NCBI GenBank assembly: GCA_965153355.1
Contig: OZ231126.1
Span: forward strand, 81,778,001-81,842,000
Direction: 5' to 3'
Source: Flaccisagitta enflata
Lineage: Eukaryota; Chaetognatha; Sagittoidea; Aphragmophora
Length of the DNA: 64,000 nucleotides
The translations under genes and the position numbers were made by a program. The notes beneath the pieces were generated by a model that worked only from the letters and a program-made list of their open reading frames with translations, was not told where the DNA came from and searched no databases. Positions 23,790-34,600 of this stretch are shown here, piece after piece; the first letter of the stretch is position 1, and each line of letters starts with the position of its first letter.

Positions 23790-24909
23790 TAATTTTTAGT
23801 CGCGTGCTACAACCCGCTATGTCGGTCCGTCGGTCCGTCGGTCCGTCGGTTGGTCCCCTTTTGGGCAGCGGCCCCGGAGGGGCCGATGACCTATGATTCC
23901 ACATAGGGCAAATTTTCCGGTTTCTGTCCGTCCGTCCGTCCATCCGTCTGTCCCCCCCCCCGAGCCTAGAAAATAGCCTCCTGGGCCTCAAAATAGGCCT
24001 TTCAGACCCCCAATCAGGCCTATCAGATCCCAAATCAAGCCTTCCAGACCCCAATTTAGGTCTTCCAGGACCTCAATCAGGCCTATCAGATCCTAAATCA
24101 GGCTTCCAGACCTCAATTTAGGCCTCTCAGAGCCTCAATCAGGCCTGTCAGACCCCAAATCAAGCTTTCCAGACCTCAAATTAGGCCTCTCAGAGCCTCA
24201 ATCAGGCCTGTCAGACCCCAAATCAAGCTTTCCAGACCTCAAATTAGGCCTCCTGAATCCTAACCAGGCCTCCAAAAACCCCAATCAGGCCTTTCAGATC
24301 TAAAATCAGGCCTTTTGGGCCTCTGATCAGGCCATCCAGACCTCAAATCAGGCCTCTCAGATCCTAATTCAGGCATTTCAGTACCTAATTCAGTTCTCTC
24401 AGATCCAAATCTGGCCTTTCAAACTTAAAATCAGATCTTCCAGACCTCAAACTAGGCCTATCAGACCCACATCAGCCCTTCCCAGCCCACAAACAGGCCT
24501 CCAACCCTGAATTAGACTCAAGATTAGGCCTCTAAGCCCCAAAACAAGGTTCTCAAACCCCTCAGACCTCAAATCAGACATCTTAGACCTTAAATCAGGC
24601 AACTAAGACCTCAAATCAGGCTATTCAGACCCAAAATCAGGTATTAAAGACCCTGCAATTGTCCAGCGTGGAATCAGAGGTCATCGGCCCCTCCGGGGCC
24701 GCTGCCCCACTCATCATCTTATAGCAAAACAAACTAACATAGGGGCATCGGGTACCGCTGACCATGTAACGCTTTTGCGACTATTTACTTTTTCGGCGTT
24801 TTTGAGGTTTTTGAGCATACGGCTCCCGCCCAGATGCCCTGGTTACCTTCTCCAGCACTGCTCCTGCCCACCCGCACGCGACTAGGGTAGCCGTGTATCC
24901 GGCCTTGTT
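23790..24909 (+). mobile_element. Family A element split by a B cassette
   Basis: Left part to about 23870: TAGTCGCGTGCTACAACCCG then GGTCCGTCGGTCCGTCGG. Right part from about 24780 ends CCCGCACGCGACTAGGGTAG and CCGTGTATCCGGCCTTGTT. The intervening 0.9 kb is a B-type cassette. Confidence 0.75.
23874..24779 (+). mobile_element. B cassette (inverted ends plus minisatellite) nested in A
   Basis: Left end GGGCAGCGGCCCCGGAGGGG, CCGATGACCTATGATTCCA. Right end GAGGTCATCGGCCCCTCCGG, GGCCGCTGCCCCAC, GGTACCGCTGACCAT. The left end and the first part of the right end are inverted copies. Between them lies a minisatellite of about 20 bp (23965-24655; GACCTCAAATCAGGCCT core). Confidence 0.8.
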
Positions 24910-25408
24910 TTGTCCTAAAGTGACCCGCCTACAGAACTTAGTGCCCCCACCCCCCGCCCCCCCTATTCTCATTCTTGTCCCTCCGTCCACTGTGCGCCGA
25001 ACCTTCTCAGGACCTCAGAGGGCACTTTTATGCCCAAAATGAAGAAACCAAAAACGTCAAACCTAATCTTTAGACTAAATGTGTGATATTGACCAGCCAT
25101 AAGATGACACCTTGACTGGAAGTAGGTGCCCACTATGTAATGGCTTGGACTAAAATGAAAAAAAATGAGTAATGAAGGTTGGTATTGAAGGAAGATAGTT
25201 TTTATGGAAAGAACCCATCACAATTTTGGTTTATTTTTTCCATGGGGGGGACGAGGCTCTAAGCGCAGTCTTTTTTTTTTTCAAGCATCGATCACCAGCA
25301 CATTAAGACCATTACTGAAATATGGAAAGGACACTCTTAAGGTTTCATAATCAGGTTTCCTTATGTGTAGATTTTTCTAAGTTTTTTGTCAGTACTACAA
25401 AATTTGTT
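24910..25408. other. Unassigned intron DNA
   Basis: Includes C-rich and G-rich short runs. No gene seen. Confidence 0.4.
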
Positions 25409-25550
25409 TTTAGTCGCGGACACGTGACTCTACAACTTGCCGTGTTGGTCGGTCTGTCGGTCCATTGGTCCGTCACATTTTTGAATTACGAGGGGTTTTG
25501 GCATTATTGCTCCCGCCAAACTGTCCGTGACTGGATTGCCGTATATCAAT
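25409..25550 (+). mobile_element. Family A element, short variant
   Basis: TAGTCGCGGACACGTGACTC end, GTCGGTCTGTCGGTCC, ACATTTTTGAATTACGAGGG, and CTGGATTGCCGTATATC. The final CCTTGTT is missing. Confidence 0.7.
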
Positions 25551-25581
25551 GAGTAACTTCCAATGTTAATCTTACCCTGCC

Positions 25582-26125
25582 ATCAATTACAACTGCAACA
25601 AAAGAAACCTTTATTGTGCATAAAGTATTTGCATTAAAGAATTCTGCTTTAGATCCTCTGAAAGCATATTATCTACCATTTTTTCGTGCAAAATTTCAAA
25701 GCTCTGGCTCAAACGGTTTGGCCACAACACTTATTTAAATGAAAAAATTACTAGGCAAGTTTAAACAAATTTTGAATCTAAAAAAATTTGCATGTTAGTT
25801 CAAATTTTTTCAATTGTTAAAAAATTTCAAAATATACGAAAAATTGATATATCAGCAAGTATTCTTGACCCATTTAGTTGTTTGTATTCAATTTGCATGA
25901 ATTTAAAAAAGTTTTTAAATGAAAAATTGCTTAAAGATGATGTTTCTTCAGGGAAACATTATCAAATTTGAAAATCATGTAGAAACCAAACCGCTTGAGC
26001 CAGTGCTTTGAAATTTTGCATGGAAAAATGGTAGGTTATATGCATTCAGATGATATAAAGCCAAATTCTTCATTATGAATACTGTAAGCGCAATAAAGGT
26101 TTCTTTCGTTGCAGTTGTATTTGAT
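25582..26125. mobile_element. Foldback element C1 (544 bp)
   Basis: Ends ATCAATTACAACTGCAAC and GTTGCAGTTGTATTTGAT are inverted. The arms continue with AAAGAAACCTTTATTG and CAATAAAGGTTTCTTT, then CTGAAAGCATATTATCTACC and GGTAGGTTATATGCATTCAG, and GCTCAAACGGTTTGG and CCAAACCGCTTGAGC. Arms are about 140-150 bp. It shares its inner arm with C2. Confidence 0.85.
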
Positions 26126-26166
26126 GACAAGGTATGGGAGAGGGAAGAGCAAAAAATACAGTTTTA

Positions 26167-26331
26167 TTGGTCGCGGATACGCAACTCTACACCTTGCCGT
26201 GTCGGTTGGTAGGTCGGCCGGTTGGTAGATCGGTCGGTAGGTCCGTCACATTTTTGAATTCCGAGCGGTTTTTGCATTACTGCTCCTGCCCAACCGTCCG
26301 CGACTGGATTGCCCTGTATCCGGCCTTGTTT
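26167..26331 (+). mobile_element. Family A element, short variant
   Basis: GGTCGCGGATACGCAACTC end, GGTCGGCCGGTTGGTAG-type core, ACATTTTTGAATTCCGAGCG, TGCTCCTGCCCAACCG, and CCTGTATCCGGCCTTGTT. Confidence 0.85.
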
Positions 26332-26365
26332 TTTTTTACCTACAATCACCAGGGACTAGAGGTGA

Positions 26366-26514
26366 TTTTTAGTCGCGGACACGCGACTCTACACCGGTCA
26401 GTATGTCGGTCCGTCGGTCGGTCCATCACATTTTTGAATTCCGAGCGTTTTTTGCATTTCTGCTCCTGCCCAACCGTCCGTGACTGGATTGCCGTCTATC
26501 CGGCCTTGTTTTTG
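26366..26514 (+). mobile_element. Family A element, short variant
   Basis: TAGTCGCGGACACGCGACTC end, a short GTCGGTCCGTCGGTCGG core, and the same ACATTTTTGAATTCCGAGCG segment as the copy 200 bp upstream. The two may be a local duplication. Confidence 0.85.
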
Positions 26515-27396
26515 GTGATTCTTACTCTTAGGTGATGGCCTACCAGGGACTGGTTTCCATTTTGTAGATCTATCACCAATTTGGAGAAATACATTTGCTA
26601 TATATTTACTATATTGGCCATCTCAGCTTTCAGAGCCATAGTTCGGGCGATTACATAGCGGGCAACTACTTCCGGTCAAGGTATCATCCTATGGCTCTAT
26701 CTAACATAGAGTCTAAAAATTAGATTTGGCGTTTTTGGTTTCCTCATTTTGGTCATAAAAGTGCCCATTAAGGCCCTGAGCCGTTTTTGCTCAAATAGCG
26801 TACAGTGCCGTTGGATTTTCTCATATTAAAATTACAGCCTGTTCGTGAATGGAGTCATTATAAATTCACCTTCCTCGCTTCTTTTTCTTTTCCAGCGTTG
26901 CTTTTGTTGTTTGATGCGAGCGTTTGTTCTTCCCCAGCAAATTTGAATTGCTGTTGTTGTTCGGCGAAAAAAGTTCATCTCCATTATCAGTAACTGCAGT
27001 TTTCTGTCACTCCCTGTCAGTCGCTCATTCGTTTCCAACTTTTCTTGTTTTTGGTGTCGTTCGGCGCTCCTTCCTCCAGCTCCAATGCGGCGTGCTAAAA
27101 AGGCTACCGCATCTTTAGCCGAGAACAAAGCGGTTGATGCGTTACGACGTAGGGGTCTGGATGGGTTTGGATGGTTTGGCTGGGTAGATCCTTCCTTGTT
27201 TTTTCCCTCGGAAAAAAATATTATTCTTCATTTCTTTTTTATTTTCAGTGAAAGCCAGGAGATAAAATAAAAGAGGTAAAAAGTAAAACGAGAATAAATG
27301 CAATCTATCAATTAGGTCAATTACGTAATCAGGCAGTGTTGCCTCCCTACACTAGCTGCATGAATTTGAATTTGTGACCCCTCTTCCCCCTCTCTC

Positions 27397-27397
<1 letters not shown>
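26515..27397. other. Unassigned end of the 11.7-kb integrin intron
   Basis: No exon recognised. The reverse strand at 26832-27128 is open for 98 codons but has no recognisable domain. Confidence 0.4.

Positions 27398-27476
<79 letters not shown>
27398..27476. repeat. (CT)n microsatellite forming an integrin acceptor tract
   Basis: About 39 CT units ending 5 bp before the AG of the last integrin exon, so the array itself supplies the polypyrimidine tract. Confidence 0.9.
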
Positions 27477-27480
<4 letters not shown>

Positions 27481-27481
27481 G

Positions 27482-27666
27482 GTATCGTGGCAATCGGTTT
27501 GGCTCTATTGCTCATCTGGAAGTTGTACACGATCATCACAGATCGAAGAGAATTCGCCAAATTTGAGAACGAAAGAATGAACGCGAAATGGGACACTGGA
27601 CTTAACCCCATCTACCGAGAGGCAACGTCAACCTACACCAACCCCGCTTATGGATCCAGGATGTAG
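27482..27666 (+). CDS. Integrin beta, final coding exon (transmembrane and cytoplasmic tail)
   Basis: The acceptor is CTCTCATCAG and the stop is TAG at 27664-27666. The exon completes a Gly codon, then reads [47 protein letters not shown] and [13 protein letters not shown]. These are the diagnostic parts of an integrin beta tail: the transmembrane helix, the DRREF membrane-proximal motif whose Asp pairs with the alpha-chain GFFKR, the WDTG(E/L)NPIY site bound by talin, and a distal NPxY (NPAY) site of the kind bound by kindlin. The usual His of HDRRE is Thr here. The tail length is typical. This exon alone identifies the gene. The vertebrate paralog cannot be assigned, so no numbered symbol is given. 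Confidence 0.97.
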
Positions 27667-27686
27667 AGAGGGGTGAGGGAGAAAAT

Positions 27687-27687
27687 C

Positions 27688-27785
<98 letters not shown>

Positions 27786-27807
27786 CGACGACGACGACAA
27801 CGACAAC
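27687..27807. repeat. (CAA)n microsatellite in the integrin 3' region
   Basis: About 33 CAA units followed by a few CGA units. It starts 20 bp after the stop codon, so it is very likely transcribed in the 3' UTR. Confidence 0.9.
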
Positions 27808-28297
27808 TAGTGGATGATTTACAGGATTGGATTGGAGTGGAAGTTAAGCGGATGCTGACTCGGCGATATGGCGGCTTTAAATAGACAAAGACTAAACCCG
27901 CTCAGAAACGAGTCAGACATTACAAAAGTGGTGGCTCTGTCAGCGCTCGTCATACCGTCATTTCGTGTTATAGTTATACCGTCATACAGTCATTCTTTCA
28001 TACTGTCATCGGATAACGGTCGTGCAGGAAAGAAAACAAACAAACCAAAACAAGATACGTCGTACAAAACCAAAAAAACCAGACTTTGTGCAAAGCAAGA
28101 CGACGCGCGACATTTTTGCTTTGATGTTTTGCTGAATTTGTTTGTCACGTGCTATTTTTGACTTTTCGATTCTCGGTTTGTCTGTTTGTACCTCCGCTAT
28201 GATTTTCAGTTTTATTACTATCTCATGGTTATTTCTTAGAAAAAAAGTCGTCAAACGCTCATGCTTACCAAATCTAGTCTGTCTGATCCGATTTTTG
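27808..28297. other. Probable integrin 3' UTR and flank
   Basis: No canonical AATAAA was found here, so the polyadenylation site is not placed. Confidence 0.4.
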
Positions 28298-28495
28298 GTG
28301 GTCTTACGCGACTCTACACCCTACCTTGTCGGTCCGCTAGTCGGTCGGTCGGTTGATCGGTCGATCCTCTTTATATTCTTTCAATGTTTTTGCGGTATTT
28401 GACCTCACCGCTCCTGCCCAAATGCTGTAGTAACCTCAAATACAGCCCCTGCCCACCCGCACGCGGCTTGAGTAACCGTGTTTCCGGCCTTGTCA
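28298..28495 (+). mobile_element. Family A element, complete
   Basis: TCTTACGCGACTCTACACCC end (half palindrome), GTCGGTCGGTCGGTTG-like core, CTCCTGCCCAAATGCTG, CCCACCCGCACGCGGCT, and CCGTGTTTCCGGCCTTGT. Confidence 0.85.
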
Positions 28496-29170
28496 TCATA
28501 ATTTGCCCCTGCTCAGTGCCCACTGCCCACCCAATGCAATGCTAATATATCTGCTTCAGGATTGTGTGTTGACGTGAAAAACAAATATCAGATATGTCAC
28601 CAGATTTTATTTCTCCGACGCTGTTGCTTATTCCGTGACATACTGGGTGGTAAAATAAGTTCCTTTACTCTTGTTTCAAGACATACTAGGTGGTAAAAAA
28701 AATTTCATAACATTATTTGCACTTTCAAAATATAATTTGAATTTCGATAAAATTGAAGCAATGACAAGAGGTAGCCTGCAAATTTAACTCAATCATACAT
28801 TGGATCATGAAGTTGAAATTTGTAAATTCATCAAGAATCTTGAGTTAGAATTCAAAGATTCTTTTTTTTTTTGTCCACTCGTTGTGTTCCATAACGCCCG
28901 ACGCCCGACGCACGAATGGTGACAATCTAGACTGTGTTATTGAGGCGTTTATAGCGAATCTCGACACTAATGAAACCCCTTTTGACGAAAACGTGTTCCA
29001 TTTAGAAAGCAGCAAAGGCAGTCATGACAAAGGGAATCATCAGGATGTGTAGCAATGACGACAGCATTACAGAGAGTTTGATATCACTTCTATAAGAAGC
29101 AATAATGATGACAATAGTGGTGACAATAATAATGACAGTAGTAGTGATAAGAATAAGAGCATGGAAACGG
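28496..29170. other. Unassigned intergenic DNA
   Basis: No gene seen. Confidence 0.4.
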
Positions 29171-29249
29171 AAACAACAATGACAACAAAAACAACAACGA
29201 CGACAACAACGACAACGACGACAACGACAACAACAACAACAACAACAAC

Positions 29250-29298
<49 letters not shown>

Positions 29299-29350
29299 AA
29301 CAACAACAATAACAACAACAATAACAACAACAATAACAATAACAACAACG

Positions 29351-29382
<32 letters not shown>

Positions 29383-29396
29383 AATAGGAAAAACAA

Positions 29397-29428
<32 letters not shown>
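29171..29428. repeat. (AAC)n/(ACA)n and (CAG)n compound microsatellite
   Basis: ACA/ACG units to about 29250, AAC units with AAT variants to about 29396, then about 10 CAG units. The long open readings on both strands are low complexity. Confidence 0.95.
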
Positions 29429-29430
<2 letters not shown>

Positions 29431-29988
29431 TCAATTTTATCATATACTAGAATTTGATATTTTATGCAAAAGTTGCTTTTTCTCATATTCCTTTTTCAGA
29501 AAAAAAAAATTGTCAATTTGCGGTTGAATAATGAGCATAACTCCATAGAGAGTAATTGGAGCCGCGTTGATGTTATGACGGCGCGACAACATTCAACAAC
29601 ACGCGCTCAACCTCGTGCTTCTCTTTAGTCACATGACCTTTGGGTGCTTCTCATTGCTAAAGTTGGGAGTATCTCTTTACCTCATTAATATGATTACTGT
29701 TTTTTTTAAAAGAATTTTAGCTTCCTTTTTTTATTTTTCCTTTGCCTTTTGCCTTTGGCCTTTGCCTTATATTGTTTTATTGAAAAAAAGAAAATAAGAA
29801 AATGAAATAAGAACTTTGAAATAGCTTACTTTTGAATAAATTGTTGATATGAAAAAATTAGTAATAACTTTTAAAAAAAATATCAGCATAATGATTTTTC
29901 TCATTGATTATGTGAATCAAGTTTTATAAAAAAACTTGTTAAGGAAATGATAAAAAAATGATTTTGGGAAAACAAAAAAATAAAAGTC
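29429..29988. other. Unassigned intergenic DNA
   Basis: AT-rich, no gene seen. Confidence 0.4.
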
Positions 29989-29992
29989 ATAT

Positions 29993-30603
29993 GACGCACT
30001 GAAAATTACCATAGAATTTGCTACCCAAGCTAGATAAGTCATGAAATTTATGAAATGAAATTTAATGAAAATTTTTGTTTTAATATTTTCATTAAAACTA
30101 CCAATAACCATATTTTGCATGAATTAACTTGCATATGCCAGTTTTAAATTTCAATCCTTTATTTTACAGCTGAAAAAATATGCCAAATTCAACAAAAAAC
30201 TCATTTTGTCAAGGGACCATGGCTCATTGAAAATTTTAAATATGCATAGAAAATCAAAATATCAAGAAAACAAAAACATAGCGCGATTCCTAAAAGATCA
30301 ACTGAGGGCGCTATGTTCTTATTTTAATGATATTTGGATTTTTTATGCAAATTTAAGATTTTCAGTGAGCAGTTACTGAAATGATTGTCACTATTTTATT
30401 CACTTTTTAGTCTCATCAGAATTGAATATTTTTCAATCTTTTTGCATTTTTGTCCTTTGCCGGTGACAGATGAGTTTCCTCATGTAATTTTACAATTTGA
30501 AGTACAAAGAAATAAACACAAGCATTGACCTAAGCAAAAATAGTAACATGAATGGTAACTTAGTTCTCTGGGTAAATTCCTCTTACTTAAATTTCAGTGC
30601 GTC
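29993..30603 (+). mobile_element. MITE family D2, copy 2 (611 bp)
   Basis: Same length, ends (GACGCACTGAAA and TTTCAGTGCGTC) and internal hairpin as the copy at 19085. Flanked by ATAT at 29989-29992 and 30604-30607. The unlike 4-mers at the two copies show these are target duplications rather than element sequence. Confidence 0.93.
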
Positions 30604-30607
30604 ATAT

Positions 30608-31752
30608 AACGGACCATTTAATCTTAAGATAAGCAATAAGAAATCCCAACTGTTGCTATGTGAAGCGCCCAAAAGTTACTCGTCTGGCTATTAACGATAT
30701 CTGAGAGTGCGCAATCAATTATCGTCTCTCGGCCAATCTTTCTTTTCATGTCGCGTGTTTTGGGTACGAAGGTTGTTTTGACTTGTTGGAACGTTAATTC
30801 GAATGTCTAATTGTCTATGATCCATTTGTGCGCCCGTCCGCGTCCGCGTCCGCGTCTTTTTCGTGTGAAAGAATTTAACCTTTTAAGACCCAGAAACTCC
30901 TGACTCTTTGACCCACTTGATCCCCTGTACCATGTTCCCTGACCCGTGACCCGTGACCCCTTGACCCCTAACCTTCACGCAAAGTGTAAACGCTTTGTTA
31001 TCATCAAAAGAAAATTACCTTTCATTGCAATCTTGATTTTTTTCATTGTAGAAAAATAATTTTCATTGTAGTCTTTTTCTTTTTTCTTTTGCTTCATTAA
31101 TATTCACATTTCATAGCGCTTTTTTTGACCATATCATGTTTCATCTCATGACTCGATCTGATTGTGAACATCGTGAATTCGCTCTCCTAATGTTTGTGCC
31201 TGCGCGCTTGTATTTATTATTGGTTGTTGAAATATCAATTGTTTCGTTAATTCTTGCGCATTTCTTATTCATACTAAAGTATTTCTCGGTGATGACGAAC
31301 ATGATTGGACGAGGGGCGATGTGGGTTTTTTGTTACTACTCGTTTAGATGTAGCCTAGCTAAAGGGGCGAGCCTCTAACTGTGATTCGTTCAAGCTTAAA
31401 GGATGACGCTGAAAGGCTCAGAGAGTTAGTATACACATCGCCCCATGACAATGAAACCTCACTGAGGCTATATGAGTGGTAATTTAATCTCTAGCCACTA
31501 GTTCGTGAAGCTTATAGAAAAAAACAATGTCAATAATTAGTTATTACTGAAATGTAAAAATCCTACTAGCACTGTTAACAAGTGTTGAAAGAGCAGTTTC
31601 ATTTTGCAATTTGAAAAAGTCACAGCTAGTCCTTACCTTTCATGCGAGTATTAAAACTGATAATTAGTGTCTCTAGAGCATTACATTTAGAAACTTCACA
31701 CCAAGTTGACCAAGTTTCAGCTTTTTTCGTTTTCACATTTTCTTCGCTCACG
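30608..31752. other. Region upstream of the dispanin gene
   Basis: Contains GTCCGC repeats near 30836 and a TGACCC-rich patch (about 30900-30970). The promoter and 5' UTR of the dispanin gene should lie in its right part, but no core promoter motif is convincing. Confidence 0.4.
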
Positions 31753-32260
<508 letters not shown>

Positions 32261-32400
32261 TCAGTGTGTGTATGTCTGTCAGACTGACAGTGTCAGAGTG
32301 TGTGTCTGACAGTGTGCATGTCCGTCTGTGCGTGTCTCTGTGTCTGTCTGCCTTTCTGCCTGTCTGACATTCAATTCTTTCATACGTTTTTTGCCCTGTT

Positions 32401-32402
<2 letters not shown>

Positions 32403-32458
<56 letters not shown>

Positions 32459-32500
32459 GCGTGTGCGTGTGCGCGTGTGCGTGTGTGTGTATGTGCGTGA
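32403..32500. repeat. (GT)n with GC-containing end
   Basis: GT units turning into GTGCGT and GTGCGC near the right end. Confidence 0.95.
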
Positions 32501-32611
32501 ACGCGTGTGTGTGTATCTGTATCTGTCCGTCCGTTCATCTGTCTTTCTGTCTGTAAGTTTTTCTCTGCCACACGTTTCATCACTCCCATTCTCTCCCGTG
32601 TTTTGCCTCAG

Positions 32612-32883
32612 CCGCCTCCGCCCGCCTACGATTCTTCCCTGCCGCCGATTCTGCTTCCAACACCGCAAATCGGGTTTCAGCAGCAACCGCCTTCAATGCA
32701 GCAACATTATCAACAACAACAACAACAGCAACAACTCCAACCACCGACGTCCGCCCACAACGCCGCACCAACGCCGATTTCGGCCGCGGAGGCGCCGGAT
32801 CATTTGTTTTGCGCGGTGTTGGCGACAGTGTTGTGCTGCACGCCGCTCGGAATCCTCGCCATCATCAGCGCCGTCGAGTGCAG
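32612..32883 (+). CDS. Dispanin (CD225 family), exon 2: Pro/Gln-rich segment and first membrane helix
   Basis: The acceptor is TTTGCCTCAG. The exon encodes PPPPAYDSSLPP (second PPxY motif), a Gln-rich stretch with eight consecutive Gln, PPTSAHNAAPTPISA, and then APDHLFCAVLATVLCC, TPLGILAIISAVECR. The last part is the first half of a CD225 domain: a hydrophobic segment with adjacent cysteines (palmitoylation candidates in IFITM-type proteins) and the C-P-x-G-I/L turn. Family members are small membrane proteins with an intramembrane helix plus a transmembrane helix; vertebrate relatives include IFITM, PRRT and TMEM proteins. The exon end is placed at CAG|GCTAGT, a GC donor, because it keeps the family spacing to exon 3. 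Confidence 0.88.
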
Positions 32884-33263
32884 GCTAGTGTTAGATTTAG
32901 TGGTCCATCATTTGGGATACAGTTAAGGCTCTTCAATTCAGACAATTGAATGCAGTTTAATGGATTAAGCAAAACAAAGTCTTGAAGTAATAAATGAAAC
33001 TATTTTATTAATGATATACAAATAGCTATAAAATGATTGATGGGGTATAGATTTTATGCTTTATAGATAGGCATGTTTTTATAGCAGGTATATGATAGCA
33101 GTGCTCTATTGTATATTTTAATGAATAAACATTATTTAACGTAACATTTCTATTATATTCAAATAAGATACTATGAGTTTTATTGAAAAGAATGTAAATG
33201 GAGTTATTTTTTTGATATGTCCTAAATTTTTGTGACACCGCTTATTGTGACATGAACGTGCAG
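32884..33263. other. Dispanin intron 2 (apparent GC-AG intron)
   Basis: 380 bp, AT-rich, beginning GCTAGTG and ending ACGTGCAG. No repeat family recognised. Confidence 0.6.
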
Positions 33264-33441
33264 ATCTGCACGTTTTTACCAAGACGCGGCCGCAGCCAGA
33301 AAGAAGTCGCGAGCGGCGAGGCGATGGATGATCGTGGCATTGGCCGTTGGCGTGCTGATCACTTGTTGCGTTTTGGCCGTGGTCACGTTTTTCGGACTCA
33401 TCGCGATGGCAGGAGCAGATTTCAAGACCAGCCACAAGTGA
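33264..33441 (+). CDS. Dispanin (CD225 family), final exon
   Basis: Begins after GTGCAG and completes the Arg codon, reading SARFYQDAAAARKKSRAARR, then WMIVALAVGVLITCC and VLAVVTFFGLIAMAG, then ADFKTSHK and TGA at 33439-33441. This is the second half of the CD225 domain: the basic cytoplasmic loop with the D-x-x-x-A-x-x-x-S-x-x-A pattern and Trp, then a long transmembrane helix and a short tail. The predicted protein is about 174 residues. It is complete in the window with three exons on the same strand as the integrin gene, starting about 4.1 kb after it. The function is not predicted beyond family level. Some relatives restrict membrane fusion and others regulate receptors or transporters. 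Confidence 0.9.
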
Positions 33442-33587
33442 AGGAGGAATATGAGCTGGCAGCCGGGATCGGAACAACAAGGAGAAGCCAAGCTCAATTG
33501 GACAATTGAGGCGGAGAGAGTGAGCAGAATCCGATGCGATGCGCAAATTTTATCGTCGAGAAAATGTAACAACTGTTCAACTACCAC
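33442..33587. other. Dispanin 3' UTR, proximal part
   Basis: Follows the stop codon directly. No further features seen. Confidence 0.5.
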
Positions 33588-33811
33588 AAATGACGCGGGG
33601 TCTCAATATCGTTGCGGACGGATGGGTAGGGGCATCCAATCCCCTTCCATACCCCATGCCCGCCCACCAAAAAAATCTAAAACGCATACTTTTCCACTTT
33701 TGGACTTGTGCGTTACGGAGTACGGACGGACCAATGGACCAATGGATGGACGGACGGAGCGACAGACGAACGGACAAAGCCTCTTTTAGAGTTACGTGTC
33801 CGTAGCTAAAA
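33588..33811 (-). mobile_element. Family A, subfamily A2, inside the dispanin 3' UTR
   Basis: AAATGACGCGGGGTCTCAAT head, GACGGATGGGTAGGGGC, GGACCAATGGACCAATGG core, and AGAGTTACGTGTCCGTAGCT end. If the AATAAA at 34020 is used, this copy is part of the mRNA. Confidence 0.8.
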
Positions 33812-34019
33812 ATTCCAAGTGAAACCTTCAGTTGGCCAAGTAAGACGCAAAATTTCAGCTGGAGTGTCTTCCATCGGGTTTCTACGGTTAAATTTTCATG
33901 ATTATGGGCCAACTAGGAAAACGGTGTTCATGGTTCAATTTCAATTGCAGTGATTGCTGCACAGGTGTTATTGTGATCAAAATGTATTTCAGAGATCGCA
34001 GTGGATTCTATGGATGATG
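33812..34019. other. Probable distal dispanin 3' UTR
   Basis: No repeat family recognised. Confidence 0.4.
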
Positions 34020-34025
34020 AATAAA
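34020..34025 (+). terminator. Candidate polyadenylation signal AATAAA
   Basis: First well-placed AATAAA found downstream of the dispanin stop (about 580 bp). A GT-rich region follows from about 34160, which could serve as the downstream element. Confidence 0.5.
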
Positions 34026-34206
34026 ATATGATTTCCTATGACTCTCATATAAGCAGCAACTTCTCGCAACATTTAAAATTGATCTATTTTTGTCTTCTCG
34101 GTCCTCGTCGTTGCCACATGCTTTCTAACTTGAATATCTGCGCAAATCTGTGCAAATTGTTGATAAGGTTGTTGTCTTTGTTGTGGTTTCTTTTGTCGTC
34201 GTCATA

Positions 34207-34231
34207 TTGTTGTTGCTGTTGTTGTGGTTAC

Positions 34232-34265
<34 letters not shown>

Positions 34266-34274
34266 GGTTGTTGG

Positions 34275-34356
<82 letters not shown>
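34207..34356. repeat. (TTG)n microsatellite
   Basis: About 45 TTG units with GTTGGTTG interruptions near 34262-34276. Confidence 0.95.
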
Positions 34357-34413
34357 CACATTTCCCTTCCCGCCGTGATAGTTTTTCCATTAATGTCTTT
34401 GTCATTCAGCAGT

Positions 34414-34503
34414 TTGTCCGTCTGTCTGTCTATCTTTCCGTCTGTATATCTTTCTGTCTGTCTATCTTTCGTCTCTCTGTCTCTGTCTCTGTCTCTCGCT
34501 CTC

Positions 34504-34599
<96 letters not shown>
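34414..34599. repeat. (TGTC)n and (CT)n microsatellite
   Basis: GTCTGTCTATCT-type tetranucleotides, then about 39 CT units from 34521. Confidence 0.9.

Positions 34600-34600
<1 letters not shown>

Noticed and set aside
26832-27128. Open reading of 98 codons on the minus strand upstream of the last integrin exon
   Set aside because: No domain, no clear splice sites, and it lies within the integrin intron on the opposite strand. Chance is more likely.
33136-33546. Minus-strand and alternate-frame readings over the last dispanin exon
   Set aside because: Shadows of the CD225 exon, which has the family-specific residues and the correct splice phase.
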